Below, in pieces: positions 11,121 to 23,800 of a stretch of 64,000 nt of DNA. The stretch covers positions 6,785,463 through 6,849,462 of the forward strand of contig NC_036456.1 in NCBI RefSeq assembly GCF_002775205.1. Direction: 5' to 3'. The stretch's first letter is position 1, and each line of letters starts with the position of its first letter. The notes under the pieces are model-generated. The model saw only the letters and a program-made list of their open reading frames with translations. It was not told the DNA's origin and made no database searches. This DNA comes from Xiphophorus maculatus (Eukaryota; Chordata; Actinopteri; Cyprinodontiformes; Poeciliidae). The translations under genes and the position numbers were made by a program.

Positions 11121-11895
11121 GCTTAGATGTTTGTCTTCATGGAGGGTTAAAATTGAGGAGGGAGTGAAAGCATCAAATCAAACAAACTATAAAGCCTCTG
11201 ATAAATCTGCCATCAGCAACTGTGGAAATGGTTGATAATGTTTGTAAAATGTTATTTAAACAGCAGGAGAGAAGATTAGTTATGTAAATAATACAACAAA
11301 ATGATGAAGGATACAGAAGGTTGGGGGGAAACATTGTTCTTCACATTATTTTTAACTTTTTTTTTAAAGAGTCTGAATTGCAGCTTCACATCAGGTACTA
11401 TAATATACTATTCTATATTACATGAAAGTAGAAATAAATCTAAATAGTTTTTCATTTACAAAATGTAGAAAACTGATATGTTCTGGGAAACTATTTGTGC
11501 TGATGGCTGTTTTTTGAACCACATTTTGGACCAACATTGTTGATTCAAACCTTAATAACCTTTTCATAACATAACAGTTACTGTTTCCGGTAATTATATT
11601 TTTATTGCATTGTTTAGTTTGTTGTTTTTCTGAATACAAAATTGAAATTGCCAGTTAGCTTGAGCTTTTCATGTTAGCCCAACTTATTTCTTTAGAACTG
11701 TAAAACAGAATCATTTATGTAAAAAAAAAAAAAAGAAAAAAAGAAGAAATATATATGTAAGAAACTCTTTTCTTATTTCTTACATTTATCACAACTTGTG
11801 AATGTATGTTGAAAAATTAAGATTTAAGTGATTATTTTTATTCCTTTTACACACATTTCAAATATTGTCAATGTTATTTTCTTTTTTCTCAAACC

Positions 11896-11901
11896 AATAA
11901 A
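11896..11901 (+). terminator. Candidate poly(A) signal, GIMAP-A
   Basis: AATAAA near the end of the duplicated unit, conserved at the equivalent place in GIMAP-B (14447-14452). Use of this site would give GIMAP-A a 3' UTR of about 1.3 kb. A nearer AATAAA overlaps the stop codon and is less likely. Confidence 0.5.
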
Positions 11902-11970
11902 ACCTCATTGATCTGAACTTTTGCTTTCATTGTGTTTTTATTGCAAGTCAATACATGTAATGCAAAATTG

Positions 11971-12486
11971 CGATTGATGCAAAAGCTTTGGACGTTTGGA
12001 TGCTCTGCAAATTGCAGCTCGTTACCGGCGAAGCGTGCGGTACCTACCGCGGCCACCAGGGGCACCAAGAGCAATTTCTTTGCTTTCTTTTGGTCCATAA
12101 AATAATAATTTCTACATGCATTATCAGATTTATATTATTGTAAAAACAAATCACTTCATAGTGAAATTGTGTGTTTTTGATATTATAATGACATAAAAAT
12201 TATTACTAAAAGAAGGAAGAAGAAAATCAGCTCCACTGAGGGGCCTCTTAGTGGCCCTGGGGTCCTAAGCGGCTGCTTAGTTTGCTTTTGCCTTGGGCTG
12301 GCCCTGAAACGATCCCAAGAACTGTATCGGTCACGTGGTTTTCCTTAGTGATACGCGCACTGACGAGGGGTTTTGTCTTGTTTCCTCTGTGTGTCGAGGT
12401 TTCTCTGAGGAACTAACTAAATGTTCACAAGCAGAGGTAAATGGTTTTATAAGTTCAGAGTGTTTTGCAGTGCAGCCTCTTGTGCC
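11971..12486. other. Spacer between the GIMAP duplicates
   Basis: No gene seen. The piece around 12020-12075 and 12240-12305 (ggccctgggg..cctaagcggctgcttag..gggctggccctg) looks like fragments of a dispersed fish element. Confidence 0.4.
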
Positions 12487-12743
12487 GTAAAGTACAGTTG
12501 CCCACGTCCACAATAAGCTCGGGTGTTTTGAAATATTTTGATCTCTGTACTGGAGCCAAGTCAAAAGGAAAATAATGTGGAGCATTTTTAAACTGAGAGG
12601 CGGACCCAGTAACGGACTGCACGGAACTGGGGCCAAAAGCGGAAGTAAAGTGTGGAACAGCTTTAAGTTTAGAGAGAGACATCCAGTACCTACGAACCCA
12701 GCAACTGATTACAAGATCTCCACACTATAAGCTCCTCTTCATA

Positions 12744-14253
12744 ATGGCGGGTGAGTTGGTTAAATTAATACTCAAAATTAACATAAAAAGACAGTGACTG
12801 TTTTTTTTTTTTTTTTTTTTTACTCTCACCAATATTTTCCTTCTTTGCTTTTTGTTTCCACCAGAGCGCGTCGGTTTTCTTTTTGTCGTCATCTTTTTGG
12901 AAGCCATCTGAAATTGTGTTTGTTTTTTTTACTAACAATCACTTTTCTGTTGCTATGTAAGAAGCAGAGGAGTTTGAATGTAAAATATACGTAACAATAG
13001 CAGCTCCTTAATTTAGTGTGAGCTTCAGAATAAAAACACGGTCACTTCTTGTGAGTCTCCAGTAGCTACAGTAACTCTTTGTGCTCTTGTACCTCTTTAT
13101 TCATTTCCTGTGAAACTTGAGCGACGAGGCGCTTAAACTTGAACTCGTCCCTTTGCGACCTCATGCATGCAGATGCGGCGGGCTAGTCACGCAGTAAAGA
13201 AAGTTGAAAAGGTCAACTTCCTCTCCTGTCTGCTGTGGCAGAAACTCAATGTGTTGAGCCCCGTTACGCGCTGCTGTGGTATCCCTCCGCGGGAGAGAGG
13301 CTTTAAGGTCAAAACTGGTTCAATGAATCTGCAGTAATATTAATAATATCTAAAATGTTCTGATTAATCTAATGCTTTAACCGTTAACATCTAGTTTTAA
13401 TTGTTGTACGCAGTTTCACAGTTGACAAGAAATCAATTCATTTCAGTCATACGGAGATGATACACAGTTTTGCAGTCATTTGAACATAACTTAAACAATA
13501 AAACATGTGGGGTTGTCTAAAGCCTTGCTTGTTCTGAGATCAAAATCTAGTAGGATTTAATATTTAATTGAATAAAGAAAATCTTTTTATTGTCTTCTAG
13601 GATCAAGTAAAACAAAGATAGTCCTGCTGGGAAAAACTGGAAGTGGGAAGAGCAGCCTTGGAAACACCATACTGGGAGAAGATCTGTTTAATGAAAAATT
13701 ATCAGATGAATGCCAAGTTGAATCTAAAGATGTCAAAGGAGTTTCTGTCAAAGTCATCGACACTCCCAGCTTCTTTGGAAACAATACGGATGAAGAGAAA
13801 GTGAAGACTGAAATTCTGAAGTGTATCGAAATGGCCGCGCCTGAGATTCACGCGTTTCTCATTGTGCTGAGTTGTGTGGGACAATACGCAGACCAGGAGA
13901 AGGAGGTCATCAATAAAATAAAGGAATGTTTCTCAGATGAGGCTCTGAAACACGCTGTGGTCGTGTTCACGCATGGCGATCAGCTGAGAGAAGGGCAGAA
14001 GATTGAGGATTTTATTAGAGAGAATCGTGATCTGAGAAAGCTGGTGGAGAAGTGTGGAAGCAGGTGCCACGTTGTGGATAATAAATACTGGAAAGATCAG
14101 CAGGACGGCTACAGGAGCAACAGGTTCCAGGTGGACCAGCTTCTCAACACGATAGAGAAAATGAAAAGCAAGCAGCATCTCATCTTACTTCAAGAGGTGG
14201 GAAAGTGGGAGAAGCAATGCCCTGGGGGCATTAGAAATTGCCAGTTAACTTGA
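12744..14253 (+). CDS. GIMAP-B: truncated AIG1-type GTPase, 219 aa
   Basis: Paralog of GIMAP-A with the same structure: ATGGCGG (12744-12750), GTGAGT donor, acceptor tgtcttctag, second exon 13601-14253. The P-loop GKTGSGKS (13-20), HAFLIVL and THGD are intact. Two oddities: the G3 motif reads DTPS instead of DTPG (Ser59 replaces the glycine that contacts the gamma-phosphate side in GTPases), and the reading frame leaves homology after LLQEVGKW and ends with about a dozen unrelated residues. The whole helix and glycine-rich hydrophobic tail of GIMAP-A are missing. It also lacks six residues in the switch I region relative to A. The frame is otherwise open over 650 bases, so it may be expressed as a soluble, possibly nucleotide-locked protein, or be an early pseudogene. 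The start follows from the splice, not from the downstream GTG at 13801. Confidence 0.75.
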
Positions 14254-14446
14254 GCTTTTCATGTTAGCCTAACTTATTTCTTTATAACTGTAAAACAGAA
14301 TCGTTTATGTAAAAAAAAAAAAGAAAAAAAGAAGAAATATCACAACTTGTGAATGTATGTTGAAAATTTAAGTTTTAAGTGATTATTTTTATTCCTTTTA
14401 CACACATTTCAATTATTGTCAATGTTACTATCTTTTTTCTCAAACC

Positions 14447-14452
14447 AATAAA
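14447..14452 (+). terminator. Candidate poly(A) signal, GIMAP-B
   Basis: AATAAA about 195 bases after the stop, conserved in position with 11896-11901 of the sister unit. Confidence 0.55.
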
Positions 14453-14855
14453 ACTTGATTGATCTGAACTTTTGCTTTCATTGTAAGTTAATACATGTAA
14501 TGTAAAATGACATTTTCTTTTTTTTGTAAAATTTATAACACACAATGCCACTTTATCCTTACAATGCAGAATTGTTTGTATTAGACTAAAACTGTATGTT
14601 TGAAATCAATAACTCCAGAAGTTTTGTCACATAGTGCACTTTTATTGTAGACACCATCATCTTGCACAATATCAGTACAAAGGCAGGTTATTGTTTTGTC
14701 TAAGGCTCCAGTGATTGGGCGAGATATTTCCACTTTTAAACCAATCGGAGACAAAGAGGATCTGTTTGTTGCTAAGAGTTTAGTAAGAATTATCATTGAT
14801 GTTTAATTCAGTGCAAGAACCACAGATGACAGATTTCTGTTTCGAAAGCAACAAC

Positions 14856-14861
14856 TTTATT
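14856..14861 (-). terminator. Candidate poly(A) signal, GIMAP-C
   Basis: AATAAA on the minus strand about 480 bases past the stop codon of GIMAP-C. It leaves about 400 bases between the converging ends of B and C. Confidence 0.4.
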
Positions 14862-15341
14862 ATTGTTGCGTCCAACAGTCTCTGACATGTTGAGGCCGAA
14901 ACAAACATACAATTTGATTTGGCAATAATTTTACATATGAAATGATATTTGACTGAACTACATCTGGCATTTGCTTGTCCTTGGTTTTGCTACAAGCGAA
15001 TGCAACAGCTGGAGAAAAGCATAAAGCAGGAAAAAACCAACAAAAAATTACAGAGAAACGTGACAGAGTGATGCTAAAGTCTAACAGGAACTACTGTTCA
15101 TGAGAAGGGAAAAAGCTTAACTAACAACAGAGTTTAAATCAAAATTATGCTAAATTACGGATTATAAAATCCGTAATATTGCGGATATTAGGTCAGAAAT
15201 AGGATAACAATGTCAGTGGGACTAAAGATGTTGATTTTTACTCTTAGAGAAACATTCAGAGCAGCAAATCATGATGGAGCTGCTGTCAGTTTCAGACCAC
15301 CGGTAGAGATTCTGTAATCAGTCCAACTCAATTATCTGGTC

Positions 15342-16699
15342 CTAATTGATTTCTGTAGGATGTCCTCCCCATCTTTTCCATGTAATTATACCTAAAATTA
15401 TCACACTGAAAATTAACAAAGGCTTCGGTCTTATATATTTGATTACAGTCTGAAGTAAACGGTGGACTACGGGTTGCTGGTTCTGTTTCTGCCAGTCTTG
15501 CAGCATTTTTGTGCTGTAGCAGCCGCCATGGTTTTCCGTCACCATTTTCCCGACGGCGTTGAGCAGCTGCTCCACCTGGAACTGGTTGTTTCTGACCTCG
15601 TCCTGTTTGTTTTTCCAGTATTTGTTATCCACGACGTGGCATCTCCCTCCACACTTCTCCACCAGATCTTTCAGCTGCTGGTTCTTTCTAATAAACTCCT
15701 CTATCTTCGTGCCTTCCACCAACTGGTCGCCATGTGTGAAAACAACAGCGGAATACTTAAAGGCCTCCGCAGAGAAACATTCCTGTACGATTCTGACGAC
15801 CTGTCTCTCCTGCTCTGTGAATTTCTCCACTTTGAGCACGATGAGAAAGGCATGGGGCCCAGGAGCGCACGCTGAGGTACACCTCTCTATCTCACGCTTC
15901 TGCTCCTTCTCAGACAGTCCAGAGTGAAAGAAGCCGGGCGTGTCGACCACAGTGAGGCTCCTGCCGTGAACTCGTTGGGTCTCTGACTGGCAGTGAGTGA
16001 CCGCTGAGCTGGTGAAGTTCTTCACTTCGAAGACGTCCTTCCCCAAGATGGTGTTGGCCAGGCTGCTCTTCCCACATCCAGTTTTCCCCAGCAGGACAAT
16101 CCTCAGCGTGTCTGGCAAAAAGGAGAGGAAAACAATGATAAATTAATTCCAGTTTAGTCATTTATTTTAGATAATACTTTTAAATACTTGATGCTGACAA
16201 TAAGTATTTCAAAAAATTGTAAATTTGCTGCTTGGTATTTTATTTTATTGAAACTTCTTCTGCTTGAAAGAGCATAAAAATGAATTGTTTTACATTATAT
16301 GTATACAGTACAGACCAAAAGTTTGGACACACCTTCTAATTCAATGGGTTTTCTTTATTTTCATGACTATTTATAAGGCAATAAATCCCACTTATTAACC
16401 TGACAGGGCAGGTTGACCTATGAAGTGAAAACCATTTCAGGTGACGACCTCTTGAAGCTCATCAAGAAAATGCAGAGTGTGTGCAAAGCAGTAATCACAG
16501 CAAAAGGTTGCTACTTTGAAGAAACTAGAATATAAGGGGTATTTTCAGTTGTTTTACTCCTTTTTGTTTAGTGCATATTTCCACATGTGTTATTCATAGT
16601 TTTGATGCCTTCAGTGTGAATCTACAATGTCAATAGTCATGAAAATAAAGGAAACTCATTGAACTAAAAGGTGCGTCCAAACTTTTGGTCTGCACTGTA

Positions 16700-16736
<37 letters not shown>

Positions 16737-16741
16737 CACGC

Positions 16742-16785
<44 letters not shown>

Positions 16786-17297
16786 CAGATCCTGTTCAGG
16801 TCAATTTGTCAAATTAAAGCGCAAGACGGTTCAAAAGTGTTTTAATATAATTTGTTTGTGACTATGAGGCTAATTTCACCTCATACACACACAGACACAC
16901 AAATGCATTATTTAACCATTTCTCTTTTCCTCACTAATAAACTCTGAGAAGGCAGGTGTGGTTACTTTATGGGAATCTTTTCAGACATATTCTGACAACT
17001 TCTACGTATTAAAAAAAAGTAAGCGCGCTAATACTTCCTGATTTTATTTTTAAATCAAGAAGTCACAATAATTTTAAAAGCCCCGAAGAAGCTCTACGTA
17101 TATTATCGTATTTTTATTTATTTATTTTTTGCCTCTTGCACAAACATTAAAAGTCTCCAACCGCAGGACTGCAAGGAGAAACAACATGGATGTGTGAGAG
17201 GAGGCTGTGCAGCGAAGCTCTGTTCTGTTTTCTGTTTGGCTTCAGATCGTCGAGTTTGCAGTTTAACTACAAGAAGCTAAAATAACTTACCAGCCAT
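15342..17297 (-). CDS. GIMAP-C: tail-anchored AIG1-type GTPase, 258 aa
   Basis: Two coding exons on the minus strand: ATGGCTG (17297-17291) with donor GTAAGT, then 16111-15342 after acceptor cttttttgccag. The spliced start reads MADTLRIVLLG. Motifs: P-loop GKTGCGKS (11-18), G3 DTPG (59-62), HAFLIVL (89-95), THGD (128-131) and HVVDNKYW. The C-terminus has a hydrophobic segment (about 233-247, PLLIFSVIILGII) followed by a short basic-polar end, the arrangement of tail-anchored GIMAPs that sit on organelle membranes. The same ultra-short first coding exon as in A and B supports common ancestry, but the sequence is clearly more distant than A is from B. The longer frame ending at 16118 begins with TTG inside the acceptor and is not the start. 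The intron holds a Tc1-type MITE and microsatellites. Confidence 0.88.
16302..16701. mobile_element. Tc1-type non-autonomous element in GIMAP-C intron
   Basis: Terminal inverted repeats of 32 bp at 16302-16333 and 16670-16701 match at all but one position and contain the typical cagaccaaaagtttggac; the ends carry TA. The inside keeps a relic of the transposase C-terminus (SGDDLLKLIKKMQS..AVITAKG near 16439-16507). About 400 bp, a deletion derivative. Confidence 0.85.
16702..16783. repeat. (TA)n and (GA)n microsatellites
   Basis: A TA run (about 16705-16730) and a GA run (about 16746-16781) abut the right end of the Tc1-type element, a common place for expansion next to TA target sites. Confidence 0.9.
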
Positions 17298-18570
<1,273 letters not shown>

Positions 18571-18584
18571 TTGTTTCTAATACC

Positions 18585-18822
18585 TTGTGGGGATCATTTT
18601 CCTGACATATACTACGTTGTGGGGACACACTCTGTTTTTGGGTCAGGGGTCAGATTTAGGACTAAGGTGTGAATTGAGTTTTGGGTAGGGTTAGGGTTAG
18701 GTATGTAATGGATAGGGTTAGGGTAAAGGTAAGGTTTATGCTGCAGAAATGATTGGAAGTCAATGGAAAGTCCCCGCAAAGATAGCTGCGCAAACATGTG
18801 GGTGTGTGTGTGTGTGTGTGTG
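18585..18822. repeat. Dispersed repeat with telomere-like TTAGGG units and GT tail
   Basis: The order ttgtggggaca..., gggttagggttagg..., ggaaagtccccgcaaagatag..., (gt)n is a widespread fish repeat. The few ggttaggg units (18686-18725) are imperfect and do not form a true telomere array. Confidence 0.6.
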
Positions 18823-18898
18823 AAAGCTTCCAGCATGTTGACATGACTCTTATATGAACCTGAACGTGTCCGTTATGTAACTAGGTGAGCCTCTGGAG

Positions 18899-19100
18899 CA
18901 GGGGTGTCCAAAGTCGGTCCTCGAGGGCCGGCATCCTGCATGTTTTAGTTCTCTCCCTGGCTTAACGCGCCTGGATCCGATGATGGCTCGTTAGAAGGCC
19001 TAAGAAGAGCATTGACCTGCTGAGAAGGTTGTTACTACCACCAGGGAGAGAACTAAAACGTGCAGGATGACGGCCCTCGAGGACCGACTTTGGGCCCTCC
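18899..19100. mobile_element. hAT-type MITE upstream of the TRIM gene
   Basis: Almost entirely an inverted repeat: aaagtcggtcctcgagggcc (18910-18929) is mirrored by ggccctcgaggaccgacttt (19071-19090), and gttttagttctctccctgg (18942-18960) by ccagggagagaactaaaac. Same family type as 10900-11120 and 31633-31856. Non-coding. Confidence 0.8.
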
Positions 19101-19431
19101 TCATACCTGTGTGCTGTCCAGAGCGGGTACTTCAGGTGTGTGCTCCAAGTGGAAAATGTTAACCATTGACCAGGCCACCACACCCTGGAGACAAACAAAC
19201 TCTGTCCCTGTGTGAGAGCTACTATTAACTATTACTATCATTACATAAATACAGACTTGCTCATAAAGGGTTGCCGAACACAAGCCAGCTATTTAATGTT
19301 GCTACGGTAACTAATTGTTGGTTGAGCTGTGAATTGTGATTTTAAGATTAGGCAGATCCAGCGAGTCGGGAGAGTAGAAGGGGGAGGGTTTTGGTTTATG
19401 AGTAACTGTGCTCCATGTGCCAAAGGAATCA

Positions 19432-19476
19432 CCTGCCCTGCTGTCAGAGACGACAAGACTGCTTCATCTGAGAAGG
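19432..19476 (+). other. Possible non-coding first exon of the TRIM gene
   Basis: A good donor (agaagg|gtgagt) ends at 19476. The acceptor ttgtccaacag at 20821 precedes the TRIM start codon by 22 bases, so the leader must be spliced from upstream and this is the best candidate. The exon start is not defined. Confidence 0.35.
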
Positions 19477-20843
19477 GTGAGTACAGATCATCTGCTGATT
19501 TAACCTAAAAGTTCAAAGTGTGTTTAGAAATGTGAAGCAATATGGCTGGGTTAATTGGTGAGAGTCTGTTCCAGACATAATGGGGCTTTATCTTCAGCAC
19601 TTCTGACTTTTTTCTGGTCCATCGTGGAGAAGCTAGAGCTGACCCAAACAGCAAACACTTCCATCTGTCTACCTTTCAACCCTCACCTTTGGTCATGGGA
19701 TATGGATCATGATCAAAAAGAGCAACAGGGAGTATGAGGAGGTTCAGTTGTCCCTCCGCATCAAAAGGGGAGGGGAGCATGTTGGGCTCTTTGACACCTT
19801 TCTTTAAAGGTTGTGTCCCACTGGTAGGAGGTCTCAAGGCAGACCCACTATAAACCTCTTCCGGAGATATGTTTGGATCCTCCAGAATGAGCTGACACTC
19901 GTCAACGGAGAGGTGTCTCCTAGACATGCTAGCACCCTGACCTGATCTCAGGTGGATGGGTGGATGTATAACCTACGGATCGATAGAATGAGTAGAAATG
20001 AAACAGAATCATTACTCCCACCACAGCCATAATCAATTCACTAAGAACTGTCAAAGACAAACAAGGAAGCAATCTGGTAAACGTTGAAAGGGAAATGCTA
20101 CACAGCCGAATCTTTCAAAGTCTCACTTTTGAAATTTTCAAAAGTTAAAATGCCTGTCTTTCTAAAAGATTAAGAGTCCACTTTTGGTTTAAACATGTAG
20201 AGCAACAGTGAACCCTGCAAAAAAAGAACAACAGTGGTGCAAAAACAAGGTGGTGACAGCCTCATAAACTGTGTCTATCTGCCTCCATTAGGGCAAGCTT
20301 TCTTGACCTCTCTGAAAACTTTAATTTTGCAGCTGACGTCACTAGAGCCTTTCTGTGCTTGGCAATGGGTTGAAACTTGTCCAAAACCACAAGTTTACGA
20401 CGGACAGATTGAGGTTTTTGCTAGAACATTACTGAGCTTCTCATAGATCGGTGGTCCTAGGTTACATTCCCCAGGAAAAACAATAAAACCAGTCTGTTTT
20501 TAAGGTTAGAACTTTTTGTATGACGTAACAGTAGAGATTATTCATTGGGTTCTTTATGTGGATGCACTGGTGTTATGTCAGGATTATTATTATATGACTA
20601 TAGCCTCAGTAAAGACTGGGTGTGCCTGGTAGAATAACCCACATTCCAAGGCCACTCATTATTGTTGACTGTGTGAAAAACTGAACGACAGGAAAGACAT
20701 ATGTAACTTTGGCATATTTACATATTCACCTAAAGCTAACTATTGGTGAATGATTTTTTTTTAACTGCTGCCTCTTCCATCTTTTTTTTTAAACCAAACT
20801 GTCTTATTTCTTGTCCAACAGATAAAGAGACACATAAGCTAAA

Positions 20844-23800
20844 ATGCTCCCAGAGAAACAGCTCCAGTGCAGCATCTGTCAGCAGGTGTTGACTGACCCA
20901 GTGACCACTCCCTGTGGGCACAACTTCTGCCGAGTCTGCATCGGGCAGCTGTGGGATAGCAGTGACGTCTGCCAGTGCCCCGCCTGCAGCAAGACGTTCG
21001 CCTGCAGGCCTGAGATAAGCATCAACACGGCCTTCAAAGAGCTGGCAGACGCTTTAAGGCAGATGATAGTCTACTCGTCAGCTTCACCCGTGTCTGCAGC
21101 CAAACCGGGCGAAGTCGTGTGTGACGTGTGCGCCGCCACCTCCCTGCAGGTGAGGGCCCACAAGTCGTGCCTGGTGTGTCTGACGTCGTACTGCGAGGCC
21201 CACCTGGAGCCGCACCGGACCGTGGCCACCCTGAAGCTGCACAAGCTGATGGAGCCGGTGGCGAACCTGCAGGACAGGATGTGCAAGAAGCACGAGCGGC
21301 TGCTGGAGATGTTCTGCAGGACGGAGCAGATGTGCGTCTGCCAGTTCTGCACCGAGACGGAGCACAAAGACCACCAGCCGGTGACAATGGAGGACGAGAG
21401 CAAGGAGAGGAAGGTAACGGGAGATGCGGACTAGTGTAAGCTGTACTTTGAAGGCCGGAAATGATGGGATCGTAATGTAATGTTCTTACATGTGTTATTC
21501 ATGAAATGACCCAAACTGAACATAGCTCATCAAGTAGTCTATCAACACAACATAAGCTAAAAATGCAACTCTATCATGTTAAAGAAGGCTGTGCCATTAT
21601 TTGTGGTCTGATTAATGTGGGGCGATGGTGGCGGCAGTGGCAGGAGTTCATCCTGTAATCGGTAGGTTGCCGGTTCGACTCCTCAATCCATATGTCTCCG
21701 TCATTGTGTCCTTAGGCAAGACACTTACCTGCTGGTGATGGACAAAGGCCAGCTGTGGCTACTGTCCATCATCAGCGTGTGAATGACTGAATGTGCTGTG
21801 AAGCGCTTTGGGTCTTCTAGACTTGATAAAGCGCCGTTCAAGTACCGTCCGTTTACCATCAGTTTGTAACTCAGTGATGCACAGACTGCCAACCCAGCCC
21901 ATCTTTTAAATAAATAAACCAAATAAATATGTTCTGTCCATTTAGGTCCACATGCAGCAAACGCAGGCAGATTTTCAGCAGATGATCCAGGAGCGGCAAA
22001 AGAAGATTGAGGAGATAAAAACCTGTCTGAAGCTGAGCGCAGTAAGTGACGATGGAGAGAGCAAACCTCGACCTCTAACTGAAATGAGGATCCATTGACA
22101 TTTTATGCAATTTGACAAAGGGTTTTGTGAAGTGCTGGTCTTTTTTTTTTATTTTTACCTTTGTAGTTTTAGTCACATCATGCCTGACTTTTTCGAATAC
22201 AAAATGGCGTCATTGGCTGCTGGTTATTGTCCCCGAGCCTTTTTGACCCCGTTATAAACCGGTCAAATTGAGATAGCCACTGTGCAACGTTTTGTACTGA
22301 CCATCTGTCACTTTATTGTGAAAAGTGGGACTGTTCATGATTTGCATTAAAGATATATAGTATATAACGTCAAATACTGGGGCGTAATTGGGTGCAACAC
22401 AGTTTTGCTTACAGGTATGAGATGGAAGAATAAAGGAGCAAAATGACAAAATGTAGGTACAAAAGATATGAATTAACCAACAATAAGTCTTGTGTTAAAC
22501 AAAACCCTGCTCTAAACACACATTACATTGCATCTTGGTGTTTTCCTTTAGCAGAAATTATATTTATTTCGTCACTGGAAACTTGTCCAAAATCAAAACT
22601 TATATCTCACTTAATTTCTTTGAATCAAGCGCTAACATGTTTCGTGCTTTCCAGTTGAGCGCTGAGAAGGAGAGGAAGGCGAGCGACAGTCTCTTCACCT
22701 CGCTGATCAACTCGACGAAGGAGAGACAAGCCGAAGCTGATGCAGAAATTGAGGAAAGGCAGAGAGCGGAAGAGAAGAGGGCAGAGGAGCTCATCGGTGA
22801 CCTTCAGCAGGAAATCGCTGAGCTGCAGAGGAGAAACACTGAGCTAAACGAGCTGGAAAACACGGATGACCACCTGCAACTCCTGCAGGTCAGCATCAAC
22901 CTCAGATTGTGGTGATGGGAAGCAGATTTTTAGAAACTGGATATAAAAAAAAAAACTGTGCTGGCTAATGTGATTGTCGTCTGAAGCAGGTTTGCTACTG
23001 TAGAAACAGTCAGGAGGAAAGCACAGCATTTTGGGTATCATTTTTGATTAATGTACAAATTGTATTCATTTTTTTTACCCTCGTCAGAGACTGCCCTCGC
23101 TTGTGTCGCCTCCACCTACCAACAGGGAGTGGACAGAAACTAGGATCTACCCTGAACTTTGCGTTGGAACAGTGAGGAGAGCGCTTTCCAGACTGGATAA
23201 CACTGTGAGGAAAGACCTGGATGTCTTGAAGAAAGAAGGTAAAAAGGAAAAGAGTTTCAACGTCATTTAGGATGACGGTTTACGCAAAAGCTTAAAAGTC
23301 CTTGTGTTATACAGAGCTGAAGTTGGTTTCTGATGGACCGGATGACTAAAGGGCAATTCCATCTAATTTTTTACGACTTTAAATATTTTTAATTAGCTTC
23401 AGTTTAAAAACTTCAATCCACATACAAATGCAGGGTTGGCAGTTTGCTCTGAAGCACAAGCTTCAGATTATTTAGGCTCTTGCCTTGTTAGATGTAAAAT
23501 CATGAGACACTGGCGCTATTTGCCCATAGCTGGGACAGTGGTTGACGGGTCCACACGCTGTGCACCTCATCTCTGGGGCCCACTGTTGCTCCGAGACCCC
23601 TTGCAGTTTGGCCTGGGACTGTTAATGTACCCAGTTTCCATGTGTGGCCACGAGGAGGCACTGCAGAGGCCTTTGGGGTGGAGAGGCTAATCACTGGCAA
23701 GAGGAGAATCACACACTCTGCTCCTTTTTTCAGCCCACATCAAGGGACTAGCCAGTTGCAGTAGCAGAAAGTTGCAGTAGAGCAACTTTCTGCAATTCCA

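Larger units (their letters stand above)
7734..11970 (+). repeat. Tandem duplication unit 1 (contains GIMAP-A)
   Basis: Starting at gtaaagtacagttgccca this unit is collinear with 12487-14508: 5' leader, first exon, intron, GTPase exon and 3' end up to the polyadenylation signal. Unit 1 is longer because it has an 850-bp insertion in its intron (8583-9432), and because unit 2 has lost about 1.3 kb of coding and 3' sequence. Edges were placed by eye where similarity stops. Confidence 0.8.
12487..14508 (+). repeat. Tandem duplication unit 2 (contains GIMAP-B)
   Basis: Collinear with 7734-11970. The intron lacks the 850-bp insertion, and the junction at about 14228-14236 joins sequence matching 10350 directly to sequence matching 11644, so most of the C-terminal coding and 3' flank is gone. 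The unit ends after the conserved AATAAA and ttttgctttcattg stretch. Confidence 0.8.

Noticed and set aside
15462-15927. Plus-strand frames of 122-137 codons
   Set aside because: Antisense shadows of the GIMAP-C GTPase exon.
18686-18725. Interstitial telomere array
   Set aside because: Only a few imperfect ttaggg units inside a common dispersed fish repeat.
21034-21439. Overlapping frames opposite or out of phase with TRIM exon 1
   Set aside because: Shadows of a G+C-rich real exon; no family features, and the RING/B-box frame explains the sequence.
23436-23690. 84-codon frame in TRIM intron 4
   Set aside because: No splice support, start context or family resemblance; it lies in intron sequence.
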